A stretch of DNA of 64,000 nt from Streptomyces lasiicapitis. Its GTDB lineage: Bacteria; Actinomycetota; Actinomycetes; Streptomycetales; Streptomycetaceae. The notes under the pieces are model-generated. The model had not been told where the DNA came from. It did not search any database and worked only from the letters and a program-made list of their open reading frames with translations. Shown here in pieces: positions 1 to 8,685 of the stretch (position 1 is the first letter of the stretch; each line of letters opens with the position of its first letter). Made by a program: the position numbers and the translations under genes. The stretch lies in NCBI RefSeq assembly GCF_014646335.1, contig NZ_BMNG01000006.1:432136-496135 (forward strand), read 5' to 3'.

Positions 1-232
1 GACGCAGGAAATTCCGCCCATTGCGGTCATCTGCCTCGCCCGCGATGGGTGATGTGGTGGTGGGCCCTTGGCGGCCTTCCAGTGTCGTCACAGTCATCTC
101 ACCCATAGGGACAGAGTCTGCCAGATGCCCACCGCTCTTCAGATCATCCCCCGGTTGGGTTCCGGCCGCATTCCCTACACCTCAGGGACGAGGTACTCGA
201 AGCGGACACCTCAGGGGCCTCTCAGGGCTCTC
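1..232. other. Window edge, no gene seen
   Basis: No convincing coding frame lies here. The stretch follows the 3' end of the LacI gene. It carries several short copies of the heptamer CTCAGGG (around 181, 210, 221 and 232), the last running into the stop codon of the LacI gene. No operator or promoter could be assigned. A neighbouring gene may begin beyond the window edge. Confidence 0.5.
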
Positions 233-1279
233 TCAGGGCTCCGTGCGAGGCGCTCTGAAGGGTTCTCCCAGGGCGGCCGTGGAGCCCCTGACGACCAGCT
301 CCGGCATGAAGACGAATTCGCTGTGCGGGGCGGGGGTCCCGCCGATCTCCTCCAGGAGCGTGCGCACCGCGGCCTGGCCCATCGCCGGGACCGGCTTGCG
401 GATCGTCGTCAGCGGGGGATCGGTGAAGGCGACGAGGACCGAGTCGTCGAAGCCGACGACCGAGATGTCGTCCGGCACTTCGAGGCCCCGCTCCCGCGCC
501 GCCCGGATCGCGCCGAGCGCCATCATGTCGCTGGCGCACACCACCGCCGTGCAGCCGCGCTCCATGAGCGCGGCCGCCGCTGCCTGTCCGCCTTCGAGCG
601 TGTACAGAGAGTGCTGGACGAGCTCCGCCTCGACCTCCTCGGGCCCCAGTTCCAGGCGCTCGCGCATCGTGCGCGTGAAGCCCTCGATCTTCCTTTGTAC
701 GGGGACGAAGCGCCGCGGCCCGAGCGCGAGACCGATCCGGGTGTGCCCGAGGGAGGTCAGATGCGTGACCGCGAGCCGCATCGCCGCGCGGTCGTCCGGC
801 GAGATGAAGGGCGCCCGCACCTTCGGCGAGAAGCCGTCCACGAGGACGAACGGGACGCCCTGCGCGCGCAACTTCTCATAGCGCCGGGTGTCGGCGGTGG
901 TGTCCGCGTGCAGGCCCGAGACGAAGATGATGCCCGCGACGCCGCGGTCCACCAGCATCTCCGTCAGCTCGTCCTCCGTGGAGCCGCCGGGCGTCTGCGT
1001 CGCGAGCACCGGCGTATACCCCTGCCGGGTCAGGGCTTGCCCGATCACCTGCGCCAGGGCGGGGAATATCGGGTTCTCCAGCTCCGGCGTGATCAGGCCG
1101 ACCAGGCCCGCGCTGCGGCGGCGCAGCCGTACGGGCCGTTCGTAGCCGAGGACGTCGAGTGCGGCGAGCACGGACTGACGGGTGGCCGCAGCGACGCCGG
1201 GCTTGCCGTTCAGGACCCGGCTCACGGTCGCCTCGCTGACCCCCGCCTGGGCTGCGATGTCGGCCAGTCGCGCGGTCAC
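233..1279 (-). CDS. malR: LacI/GalR-family repressor, MalR-like
   Basis: This 348-residue transcriptional repressor is expected to bind operators of maltose or maltodextrin genes and release them when sugar is present. An N-terminal LacI helix-turn-helix (about residues 4-25, with AGVSEATVSRVLNGKPGV) is followed by the hinge and a periplasmic-binding-protein-like effector domain (about 60-335, with GLITPELENPIF near its start). Length is normal for the family. From memory the protein is very close to S. coelicolor MalR (Reg1 of S. lividans). The gene starts 25 bases after the stop of the alpha-glucosidase gene on the same strand, so the two are probably cotranscribed. No maltose ABC transporter genes lie between them, although in S. 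coelicolor malR neighbours malEFG. The assignment to MalR is inference; the family is certain. Confidence 0.9.
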   Translation of the reverse strand: MTARLADIAAQAGVSEATVSRVLNGKPGVAAATRQSVLAALDVLGYERPVRLRRRSAGLVGLITPELENPIFPALAQVIGQALTRQGYTPVLATQTPGGSTEDELTEMLVDRGVAGIIFVSGLHADTTADTRRYEKLRAQGVPFVLVDGFSPKVRAPFISPDDRAAMRLAVTHLTSLGHTRIGLALGPRRFVPVQRKIEGFTRTMRERLELGPEEVEAELVQHSLYTLEGGQAAAAALMERGCTAVVCASDMMALGAIRAARERGLEVPDDISVVGFDDSVLVAFTDPPLTTIRKPVPAMGQAAVRTLLEEIGGTPAPHSEFVFMPELVVRGSTAALGEPFRAPRTEP

Positions 1280-1304
1280 AGGATTGGACTGTACCGGTCG
1301 TGTC

Positions 1305-3044
1305 TCACCCTGCCCACCAGACAGTTGAATCCGGCGGCAGCACGGCGTCGGAGCCAGGACCGCCCAAGTCGGCGGCCGGAGCGCCCGAGTTGACGCTGCA
1401 CAGGAGCGGGGTGCCGGGGGCGGGGACGGTGACGGGACGGCCGGTGAGGTTCACGGTGACGACGAGCGCGCGGCCTTCCGCTGTCCTGCGGAACACGAGG
1501 ACCCCCTCCGGTGCCGGAAGCCACTCGACCTCCCGGCCCGCGCCAAGCGCCGGATGCGCGCGGCGCAGTTCGAGCGCGGCCCGGTACAGCTCCAGCGTCG
1601 AGGCCGGATCGCCCTCCTGCGCCGCGACCGTGAGGTCCCGCCACGCATCCGGCTGCGGCAGCCAGCTCGGCCCGTCCTCGGCGGGCCCGAACCCGAACGG
1701 CGGCCGCGTGCCGGACCACGGCAGCGGCACCCGGCACCCGTCCCGCGTGCCCTCCTGACCCGATCCTTCCTGGTCCGAGCCCCGGAAGAACGCCGGGTCC
1801 TGGCGCACCTCGTCGGGCAGGTCCGTCACCTCGGGCAGGCCCAGCTCCTCACCCTGGTAGAGGTAGGCCGAGCCGGGCAGCGCCAGCATCAGGAGCGTCG
1901 CCGCGCGCGCCCGGCGCAGGCCGAGGGCGGCGTCCCCGGCGGCGAGGCGCGTGGCGTGACGTACGACGTCGTGGTTGGAGAGGACCCAGGTCGCGGGCGC
2001 GGACACGGTGTTCATCGCGTCCAGGGAGCGGTCGATGACGGCACGCAGCGCCGCCGCGTCCCAGCCCGTCATCAGGTAGGTGAAGTTGAAGGCCTGGTGC
2101 AGTTCGTCCGGGCGCAGATACAGCGCGCTGCGCTCCACCGTCGGGGTCCAGGCCTCGGCGACGGCGATGCGCTCGCCTTCGTAGGAGTCGAGCAGCACGC
2201 GCCACTCGCGGTAGATCTCGTGCACGCCGTCCTGGTCGAAGTACGGCACGGGCGCGGCGCCGAGCAGCTTGACCTGCTCGGGGTGGCCGACGTCCGGCAG
2301 CCCCGCCGCCTTGATCAGGCCGTGCGCCACGTCGATGCGGAAGCCGTCGACGCCGAGGTCGAGCCAGAACCGCAGGACGGACCGGAACTCCTCGTGCACC
2401 GCCGGGTGTTCCCAGTCGAAGTCGGGCTGCTCGCGCGCGAACAGGTGCAGGTACCAGTCGCCGGGCGTGCCGTCCGGGTCCGTGGTGCGGGTCCAGGCCG
2501 GGCCGCCGAAGACGGACTCCCAGTCGTTGGGCGGCAGTTCGCCGCGCGGGCCCCGGCCGGGGTGGAAGTGGAAGCGCTCCCGCATCGCCGAGCCCGGACC
2601 CTCGGCCAGGGCCTGCCGGAACCAGGCGTGCTGGTCCGAGCAGTGGTTCGGCACGATGTCGACGATCACCCGCAGGCCGAGACCGTGCGCCCGGCGCACC
2701 AGGGCGTCGGCGTCGGCGAGGGTGCCGAAGACCGGGTCGACCACGCGGTAGTCGGCCACGTCGTACCCGGCGTCGGCCTGCGGCGAGGCGTAGAACGGCG
2801 AGAGCCAGACGGCGTCCACGCCGAGGCGCCGCAGATACGGCAGCCGGGCCGTGATGCCCGGCAGATCGCCCATGCCGTCGCCGTCGGAGTCGGCGAAGCT
2901 GCGCGGATAGACCTGGTAGATGACCGCGTCGCGCCACCAGTCGGCGCGCGCGGCGGCGGCCTCGGCGGTGGCGTCTGAGTCGGCCGTGTCCGCTGTGTCG
3001 TTCTCGTGGTCGGTGGTGGTGACGTCGGTGGTGTGCTGCGTCAT
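1305..3044 (-). CDS. aglA: GH13 alpha-glucosidase
   Basis: This 579-residue enzyme hydrolyses terminal alpha-1,4-linked glucose from maltose and maltodextrins, probably in the cytoplasm because no signal peptide is seen. The GH13 barrel begins near residue 36 (WWRDAVIYQVYPRSF). The catalytic triad is visible: Asp238 in GFRIDVAHG (nucleophile), Glu297 in VAEAWT (acid/base) and Asp359 in SNHDVVRH. A beta-sandwich domain closes the C-terminus. The open frame extends 33 codons further upstream, but the ATG at 3044 is preceded by AAGGGA at good spacing and starts with MTQH, so it was chosen. Residues 5-35 are a low-complexity Thr/Asp/Ala linker. The gene precedes the MalR-like repressor gene in the same direction, and the name aglA follows the S. 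coelicolor neighbour. Confidence 0.93.
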   Translation of the reverse strand: MTQHTTDVTTTDHENDTADTADSDATAEAAAARADWWRDAVIYQVYPRSFADSDGDGMGDLPGITARLPYLRRLGVDAVWLSPFYASPQADAGYDVADYRVVDPVFGTLADADALVRRAHGLGLRVIVDIVPNHCSDQHAWFRQALAEGPGSAMRERFHFHPGRGPRGELPPNDWESVFGGPAWTRTTDPDGTPGDWYLHLFAREQPDFDWEHPAVHEEFRSVLRFWLDLGVDGFRIDVAHGLIKAAGLPDVGHPEQVKLLGAAPVPYFDQDGVHEIYREWRVLLDSYEGERIAVAEAWTPTVERSALYLRPDELHQAFNFTYLMTGWDAAALRAVIDRSLDAMNTVSAPATWVLSNHDVVRHATRLAAGDAALGLRRARAATLLMLALPGSAYLYQGEELGLPEVTDLPDEVRQDPAFFRGSDQEGSGQEGTRDGCRVPLPWSGTRPPFGFGPAEDGPSWLPQPDAWRDLTVAAQEGDPASTLELYRAALELRRAHPALGAGREVEWLPAPEGVLVFRRTAEGRALVVTVNLTGRPVTVPAPGTPLLCSVNSGAPAADLGGPGSDAVLPPDSTVWWAG

Positions 3045-3338
3045 GAAGTCCCTTGCCGGTACGGGGATTTCCTGCTGTCCCCACAGTGTCGCGCCGGGGG
3101 AGCCGGGCACTGGAGTGAACGTCCGGTGCGCGACGAAGGTCACGAACGACCGGCCGGGCCCGCGGGGGAGGAGCGGATCCTAGCGGCAACACCGCGGCGG
3201 CCGGGGGCGGTTGGATGATCTCCACCGTTCCAGGTCGTACCCCCGCCACGTACTCCCAGGTGGTGTGTTAGGACGCTAGCGTGGACGGGCGGGCCCGCGG
3301 GGGCTCGCTTCCGTCCGCAGGTCCTGGGGGCAGTCCAC
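3045..3338. promoter_or_regulatory. Divergent intergenic region, aglA / phosphatase
   Basis: This 294-bp gap separates two divergent genes and must hold both promoters. I could not identify a convincing -35/-10 pair or the CTTGCA-type repeats expected of a MalR operator. Nothing else was recognised. Confidence 0.4.
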
Positions 3339-5108
3339 GTGGGCGTCAGCGGCAGGCCGTACGCAGAAGACGCAGAAGACGCAGCGAACGCAGCGAACTC
3401 GGCAGAAGAGGCCGGACCGGGTGCCACCACGGTCCTGGTCGTCGACGACGTGCCCGCGAACAGGTACGCGCTGGGCGCCGTGCTGCGCCGGGCCGGCCAC
3501 CGCGTCGTGCTCGCCGCGAGCGCGGGCGAGGCGCTGATCGAGCTGGACGTGCGGCTGCGCGCCGGCGAACTGCCCGACGTGGCCCTCGTCGACGTCGGCC
3601 TGCCCGACATGAGCGGCTACGACCTGTGCCGCCGCCTCAAGCAGTCCCCGACGACCGCCGCCCTGCCCGTCGTCCACTTCTCCGCCGCCGCGCACGGCTC
3701 CGTGGACCGCTGCCGCGGCCTCGACGCGGGCGGCGAGGCGTATCTGACCGTGCCCGCCGAGCCCGAGGAGATCGCGGCTGTGGTCCGCGCCGCCGCGCGC
3801 GGCGCCCGGCACCGCAGCGACGTGCAGACCCGGGCGGGCCGCCTCAGCCGCCTCGCGGAGGCCGTCCTCGACGTGCAGTCGGCGGGCTGCGTACGCGAAC
3901 TGGTCGACGCCGCGGCGGCCGACGCGGCGGGCCTCAGCGGCGCGCCCGCCGCGGCGTTCGTCCTCGGCGAGGAGGGCGAGATCCACTGCGGCCGCTCCCA
4001 CCGCAGGCTGCCCGCGGTGCTGCCGGGACCGGACGCGCTGGAGAGCGTGGCCCGCCTCATGTGGCGCCTGATGTCGGGCAGGTCCGGCGTGCACACCACG
4101 ACCGTGCCGGGACCGCTGTGGCCCACGGGGTTCGTGGGGACGGCGCGGCACGTGGTCGACGTGACCGACGTGGCGGACGTGGCGGACGTGGCGGACGCGG
4201 CGGACGCGGCCGCCGTGCTGCCCGGACCGGGGGAGGGGGCCCTGCTCGCCCTGGCCCGCACCCGCGAGGACCTCGCGCCGGTGTGCCTGGCCACCGCCGC
4301 CTACGCGGAGGACTGCGCCGCCGACCTCGGCCGCCTGGCGCACGCCACCGCCCGCGTCGCCGAGCGGCTCCTGATGTACGAGAAGGAGCGGCACATCGCG
4401 CTGACGCTCCAGCACAGCTTCCTGCCGCGGCCGAGCGCCCTGCCGCACCTGTCGGGCGCGGAGATCGTCGTCCGCTACGAACCGGCGTCCCGGCAGGCCG
4501 AGATCGGCGGCGACTTCTACGCGGCGCTGTCCACGTCCGCGGGCGTGCTCACCGGCATCGGCGACGTCGTGGGCCACTCCCTCGAAGCGGCCACGGTGAT
4601 GGTGGAGCTGCGCCACGCCCTGCGCGCGTACTGCATCGAGGACCCCGACCCCGGCCGCCTCGCCGCCCGCCTCGACCGCATGCTCCAGCACCACCACCCC
4701 GACGTCACGGCCACGATGTGCCTGGCCCTCGTCGACCCGCCGTCGGGCCGCGCCCGCGTCGCCAACGCGGGCCACATCCCGCCGATCGTCGTCGGCGACG
4801 CGGGCACGGCCGAGTATGTCCGGGCGAGCGGTCCGCTGCTCGGCCTCGGCCTGGACCGGCCGCCGCCCGTGGAGGCCCGCCTCGCCCGCACGGACCGCCT
4901 CCTGATGGTCACCGACGGACTGATCGAGACGCGCGGCACGGACCTCGCGGTGTCGATGGAGCACCTGCGCGTCGCCGCGGCGGCCGCCCCGCCCGGCCTG
5001 ACGGCCCTGTGCGACACGCTTCTGGAGTGCTTCGGCCGCGAACGGGAGGACGACATCGCACTGTTGGCGCTGCGCCTGACGGCCGCGGAGGCGGAAACGG
5101 AACAGTAG
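3339..5108 (+). CDS. Receiver-linked SpoIIE-type protein phosphatase
   Basis: This 589-residue cytoplasmic signalling protein has an N-terminal response-regulator receiver (about residues 30-150, TVLVVDDVPANR, phosphorylatable Asp in VALVDVGLPDMSGYD), a GAF-like middle and a C-terminal PP2C/SpoIIE Ser/Thr phosphatase (about 360-580, with EIGGDFYAAL, GIGDVVGHSLEAA and DDIALLALRL holding the metal-binding aspartates). Such RsbU-like proteins usually dephosphorylate an anti-sigma-factor antagonist in response to a kinase signal. No histidine kinase is adjacent. The start is the GTG at 3339. Two low-complexity stretches occur: residues 10-22 rich in Ala/Glu/Asp/Asn, and a VAD/AAD repeat near residues 270-287 made of a tandem 9-bp unit. 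The substrate is unknown. Confidence 0.9.
   Translation: MGVSGRPYAEDAEDAANAANSAEEAGPGATTVLVVDDVPANRYALGAVLRRAGHRVVLAASAGEALIELDVRLRAGELPDVALVDVGLPDMSGYDLCRRLKQSPTTAALPVVHFSAAAHGSVDRCRGLDAGGEAYLTVPAEPEEIAAVVRAAARGARHRSDVQTRAGRLSRLAEAVLDVQSAGCVRELVDAAAADAAGLSGAPAAAFVLGEEGEIHCGRSHRRLPAVLPGPDALESVARLMWRLMSGRSGVHTTTVPGPLWPTGFVGTARHVVDVTDVADVADVADAADAAAVLPGPGEGALLALARTREDLAPVCLATAAYAEDCAADLGRLAHATARVAERLLMYEKERHIALTLQHSFLPRPSALPHLSGAEIVVRYEPASRQAEIGGDFYAALSTSAGVLTGIGDVVGHSLEAATVMVELRHALRAYCIEDPDPGRLAARLDRMLQHHHPDVTATMCLALVDPPSGRARVANAGHIPPIVVGDAGTAEYVRASGPLLGLGLDRPPPVEARLARTDRLLMVTDGLIETRGTDLAVSMEHLRVAAAAAPPGLTALCDTLLECFGREREDDIALLALRLTAAEAETEQ
4157..4212. repeat. In-frame tandem 9-bp repeat (GACGTGGCG type)
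   Basis: About six imperfect copies of a GACGTGGCG-like nonamer encode the Val-Ala-Asp/Ala-Ala-Asp run in the linker before the phosphatase domain. The period is a multiple of three, so copy-number changes keep the frame. Confidence 0.75.
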
Positions 5109-5227
5109 GGAGCCCCGGACAAGCAACGTCAGGGACTGTCAGGGAACCGGTGGCCGTCTTGCGTGGCCCGCCGCCCCCGGGACAAGGTGATCAAGACCAA
5201 CCGGCCGTACGCGGGAGAGGACGCCCC

Positions 5228-5587
5228 ATGCCGCAGATCACCGTCGACTACTCCGAGCCGCTCGCCGACTCCTTCGACCGTCGCGGCTTCGCGCTCGCGT
5301 TGCACCCGCTGCTCGTGGAGGAGGCGGCGGCGACCCTGGAGTCCTGCAAGACCCGCTTCGTCCGCACGGAGGCGACCGTCGTGGGCGGCGACCAGGACGG
5401 GCACGCGGTGGTGCATGTGCTGATCGGTCTGCTGCCCGGCCGCCCGGACGACACCAAGGCGCGGGTGACGGCCGCGGTGCTCGACCTCGTACACCGCCAT
5501 GTGAAGCCCACCGAAGGGCTCGCCGTGCACCTCTCGGCGGAGGTGCGCGACCTGGACGCCTCCTACCGCAAGGCCGTGCAAGGCTGA
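5228..5587 (+). CDS. CHMI-family (HpaF-like) isomerase
   Basis: This 119-residue protein resembles 5-carboxymethyl-2-hydroxymuconate delta-isomerases of the tautomerase superfamily. In those enzymes the N-terminal proline, exposed after removal of Met, is the catalytic base. Here the protein begins MPQITVDYSEPL and so keeps Pro2. The length fits the family (about 120-130). The rest of the homoprotocatechuate pathway is not nearby, so the substrate is unknown; in Streptomyces such solitary genes are common and the name says fold rather than role. The start ATG at 5228 is preceded by a GGGAGAGGA ribosome site. The gene is 119 bp downstream of the phosphatase gene on the same strand and its stop nearly touches the convergent TetR gene. 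Confidence 0.88.
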   Translation: MPQITVDYSEPLADSFDRRGFALALHPLLVEEAAATLESCKTRFVRTEATVVGGDQDGHAVVHVLIGLLPGRPDDTKARVTAAVLDLVHRHVKPTEGLAVHLSAEVRDLDASYRKAVQG

Positions 5588-5591
5588 CGCG

Positions 5592-6296
5592 CTACGGCAG
5601 CACGGCCGCCGGGGCCAGCGCGGACAGGCGGCCGAGCAGGTCCGCGAACGGCCCGTCGGACGGTTCGTCCGCGAGGATGCCGCCGAGCAGGAGCGCCATC
5701 TCCTCGTCGTAGGCGGCGCTCACTGCCGCCAACGCGGCGAAGTCGTGGACGAGTTGGAGCTCCAGCTCGGCGCGCGGGATGCGGCGGCCGTCCAGCCAGA
5801 TGAGCGCCGTGGACTCGGCGAGCGAGATCCAGGAACGCACCACGAGTTCGAGCCGGGCGGGCGGGTCCGTGACTCCCAGGTGCGCGAGGATCTGTACGTA
5901 CGCGGCCTGCCGCACCGAGTCGATGAGCGCGTTGGTCGTCGACGAACCTACCGCCGGACCCCCGCGCATCAACGCGTAGAAACCGGGCCCGTGCTCGTCG
6001 ACGAAGCCGAGGAAACGCCCGGTCACGCGCAGCAGGCGGGCGCCGAGCGGCCCTTCGTGCGGCTCCATGAACCGCTCGGCCAGCTCGTCGGCGGCCCGTT
6101 TGAGCGCGGCCTCGTACAGGCTGAGTTTGCCGGGGAAGTAGTGGTACACGAGCGGGCGCGAGATGCCCGCGGCCGACGCTATCTCGTCGATCGAGACGTC
6201 GTCGGGGGAGCGATGGCTGAACAGCTCGAGCGCGACCCCGATGAGCTGCTGCCGCCGCTCCTCGACGCCCATCCTGCGGCGCATCCCGGTAGTCAT
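5592..6296 (-). CDS. TetR-family regulator
   Basis: This 234-residue regulator has an N-terminal TetR helix-turn-helix (about residues 11-57, ending in the recognition segment ISRPLVYHYFPGKLSLYEAA) and an all-helical ligand/dimer domain. It lies immediately downstream of the reductase gene on the same strand (gap 82 bp) and is a candidate repressor of the reductase/hydrolase pair. The ATG at 6296 has a weak ribosome site; in-frame ATGs 4 and 8 codons later are possible. The ligand is unknown. Confidence 0.9.
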   Translation of the reverse strand: MTTGMRRRMGVEERRQQLIGVALELFSHRSPDDVSIDEIASAAGISRPLVYHYFPGKLSLYEAALKRAADELAERFMEPHEGPLGARLLRVTGRFLGFVDEHGPGFYALMRGGPAVGSSTTNALIDSVRQAAYVQILAHLGVTDPPARLELVVRSWISLAESTALIWLDGRRIPRAELELQLVHDFAALAAVSAAYDEEMALLLGGILADEPSDGPFADLLGRLSALAPAAVLP

Positions 6297-6378
6297 GCGA
6301 ACACTCTACCGATGCGATCAGGCCGTGAACGGACGCCCCCACTCCGCCTGTTCGCACGACCCTCCCGTACCCACCCCT

Positions 6379-7473
6379 CTACAGGTCGAGGACGAGCCGC
6401 GTGCCCCGCGCCCGCGACACACAGATCAGCATCGAATCGCCGCGCTCGCCGTCGGTCAGCAACTCGTCGCGATGGTCGATCTCGCCCTCCAGGACGTGGT
6501 GTTGGCAGGTCCCGCAGAAACCCTGCTCACAGGAGTACGCCACGTTGGGCACCTCAGCCCGGACGGCGGCGAGCACCGTGGTGTCCGCGCCGACGGCCAC
6601 CGTACGGCCGCTGCGCCGCAGTTCGACCTCGAAGGGGGACTCGCCCCCGGCGGAGGCGGCGGGCGCGAACCGTTCCAGATGCGGCGTACACCCCTCGGGC
6701 AGCGCCGAGGCGACGGCGTCCATGAGCCCTTCGGGCCCGCACACGTACACGGCGGTTCCGGCGGCAGCCCCTTGTCCCTCTCCGAGGAAGGCACGGACAT
6801 CCGGCCGCCCGTCCACATCCTCGGCGACGAAGGTCACCCGCCCTCCTGGCTTCTCCAGTTCCTCCAGGAAGGGCATGGAGGCGCGGGACCGCCCGCAGTA
6901 CAGCAGCCGCCAGTCGGCGCCCGCCGCGTCCACGGCCCGCACCATGGCGAGGATCGGCGTGATCCCGATGCCGCCCGCGATGAAGACGTACGAGGTGGCG
7001 TCGTCGACCAGCGGGAACCGGTTGCGCGGCCCGCGCACCTCCACCTCCATGCCCTCGCGCAGCGCCTCGTGCACTTCGAGGGACCCGCCGCGACCGCCCT
7101 CGTCCGGGCCGATGAGCCGGGTCGCGACGGTGTACGACGACGTGTCCTCGGGGTCCCCGCACAGCGAGTACTGCCGTACGAGCCCCGAAGGCAGCACGAG
7201 ATCCAGATGCGCGCCGGGCTCCCAGCCGGGCAGGGCGGCCAAGTGGCCACCTTCCAGGCGCAGTTGTACGACACCGTCGGCGACGTGCTCGTGCCGGGCG
7301 ACGCGCAGCTTGAGCGCGCGTGAGCGCGGCTGCCCCGAGACGGGCTGCTCCAGGGCGGGCAGCGGCCACAGCGGCGACGCGTCGATGCGGCGGCGCAGGG
7401 CGCGGCGGGTTAGGAGGGCGGCGCCGGTGACGAGAAGGGCGGTGCCGGCGGTGCGCAGGCGGGGCAGTGGCAT
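6379..7473 (-). CDS. Phthalate-dioxygenase-reductase-type FMN/[2Fe-2S] reductase
   Basis: This 364-residue electron-transfer protein has a flavin-binding domain (about residues 50-150, with RQYSLCG), an NAD(P)-binding domain (about 155-270, with the GGIGITP phosphate loop and YVCGPEG) and a C-terminal plant-type [2Fe-2S] ferredoxin domain (about 280-364, cysteines in SCEQGFCGTCQHHV plus a final Cys in MLICVSRA). The residues around the flavin are those of the ferredoxin-reductase superfamily. It likely passes electrons from NAD(P)H to an oxygenase or diiron-type partner. The start ATG is one base beyond the stop of the upstream PF10118 gene, implying translational coupling and a shared pathway. 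A short hydrophobic N-terminus (about residues 8-25) could loosely attach it to the membrane. Confidence 0.92.
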   Translation of the reverse strand: MPLPRLRTAGTALLVTGAALLTRRALRRRIDASPLWPLPALEQPVSGQPRSRALKLRVARHEHVADGVVQLRLEGGHLAALPGWEPGAHLDLVLPSGLVRQYSLCGDPEDTSSYTVATRLIGPDEGGRGGSLEVHEALREGMEVEVRGPRNRFPLVDDATSYVFIAGGIGITPILAMVRAVDAAGADWRLLYCGRSRASMPFLEELEKPGGRVTFVAEDVDGRPDVRAFLGEGQGAAAGTAVYVCGPEGLMDAVASALPEGCTPHLERFAPAASAGGESPFEVELRRSGRTVAVGADTTVLAAVRAEVPNVAYSCEQGFCGTCQHHVLEGEIDHRDELLTDGERGDSMLICVSRARGTRLVLDL

Positions 7474-7474
7474 G

Positions 7475-8395
7475 TCAGGCGGCCCCGTTCGGATTCGTGC
7501 GGGCGTCGGCGGCGGTGGCCGCGGGGGAGGAGGCGAGGTAGGCGACGGCCTGCGCGGTACTGCACTCGTGGGAGGGGTGGTAGGCGCGGCTGAGGTAGCG
7601 CGGGATGGAGCGGATCATGTCGCCCGTCGTCGGCAGGGTGCCCGCGCGCGTGCTGCGATGGAAGTCCCGGAACGTCGCCTTGCCGTCGACGAGCGTCGGG
7701 TCGTTCTCCATGAAGAAGCGGGCGCCGCGCTGCCAGAGGAAGACCAGCGCGGTGAAGGCGGTGGCCCAGGTCCGCACGCGGCGGCGGTAACCCCCGTCGA
7801 CGTGCATGAACAGGTCGAAGGCGACCGAGCGGTGCTCGACCTCCTCGGCGCCGTGCCAGCGCAGCAGGTCCAGCATCGTCGGGTCGGCGCCCCGGCGGTC
7901 CAACTCCTCCGCGTTGAGCACCCAGTCGCCCAGGAAGGCGGTGTAGTGCTCGATCGCCGCGATCATCGCGACGCGTTCCATCAGCCACCAGTGGCGGGGC
8001 TTGCCCGGCGGCAGGGTGCGGTCGCCGAGCAGCTTCTCGAAGAGCCAGTCGACCTGGGCGGTGTACGGGGTGGGGTCCAGGCCCTGCTCGCGCAGGTGCG
8101 GGAGGACTTCGTCGTGGGCCTGGGAGTGTATGGCCTCCTGGCCGATGAACCCGATGACGTCCTCGCGCAGTCGGTCGTCGTGTATGTGCGGCAGCACCTG
8201 CTTGTACACGTGCACGAACCAGCGTTCGCCTGCCGGGAGGAGGAGGTGCAGGACGTTGATGGTGTGCGTGGTGAAGGGGTCCCCCGGGAGCCAGTGGAGC
8301 GGGGTGCTCTCCCAGGAGAAGGAGACGTTGCGGGCCTTGAGAGCGGTGTGCTCGGCGGCAACGGGCTGCGGGGGCCGGGCCTTCGTATTAGACAT
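7475..8395 (-). CDS. Predicted metal-dependent hydrolase, PF10118 (COG3687)
   Basis: This 306-residue protein belongs to the PF10118 family, whose members have a ferritin-like helical bundle with conserved Glu/His residues. Visible candidates are GQEAIHSQAHDE (about residues 85-96), the IEHYT segment and HGAEEVEHRSVAFD (about 180-193). The ExxH arrangement is typical of diiron carboxylate proteins, and the pairing with a ferredoxin-type reductase fits an oxygenase or desaturase better than a hydrolase. This is inference, since the family has no firmly established reaction. The start is the ATG at 8395 with a weak ribosome site. The gene is coupled to the reductase gene by a one-base gap. Confidence 0.9.
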   Translation of the reverse strand: MSNTKARPPQPVAAEHTALKARNVSFSWESTPLHWLPGDPFTTHTINVLHLLLPAGERWFVHVYKQVLPHIHDDRLREDVIGFIGQEAIHSQAHDEVLPHLREQGLDPTPYTAQVDWLFEKLLGDRTLPPGKPRHWWLMERVAMIAAIEHYTAFLGDWVLNAEELDRRGADPTMLDLLRWHGAEEVEHRSVAFDLFMHVDGGYRRRVRTWATAFTALVFLWQRGARFFMENDPTLVDGKATFRDFHRSTRAGTLPTTGDMIRSIPRYLSRAYHPSHECSTAQAVAYLASSPAATAADARTNPNGAA

Positions 8396-8454
8396 GGCGT
8401 CAATGTACTGGCGGGTAAGTGGGGTGGTACAGGTGTGTGCGGTGGGTTTTTGCT

Positions 8455-8682
8455 CCCCAGCCCCGCCCCTTCCCGCTGCATCGATCAGCGGCTCCGCCGC
8501 GGGCAGGGGCTGCCGTCCCTGGACCCCGCTATCGCCGCTTCGCGGCTCGTCCTCAAACGCCGGACGGGCTAAAACCGTGGGGGTTTCAGCCCGTCCGGCG
8601 TTTGAGGACGAGGCCGTTCAGGCCGATACGGGGGTCCGGGGGCGGAGCCCCCGGTTTCGGGAAGGGGCGGGGTGGGGGAGAA
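8455..8682. repeat. Dispersed palindromic intergenic repeat, copy 1
   Basis: A near-perfect long inverted repeat. The core is a perfect 25-bp arm at 8546-8570 paired with 8588-8612 across a 17-base loop (the arm reads CTCGTCCTCAAACGCC then GGACGGGCT). Outer pairing continues with gaps: the GGACCCCGCTATCG segment near 8521 pairs with the segment near 8622, and the CCCCGCCCCTTCCCG segment near 8460 pairs with the segment near 8660. A second copy lies at 28475-28700. It sits between same-strand genes and could act as a terminator or be a non-autonomous mobile repeat. No transposase is linked. Confidence 0.85.
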
Positions 8683-8685
8683 GGC

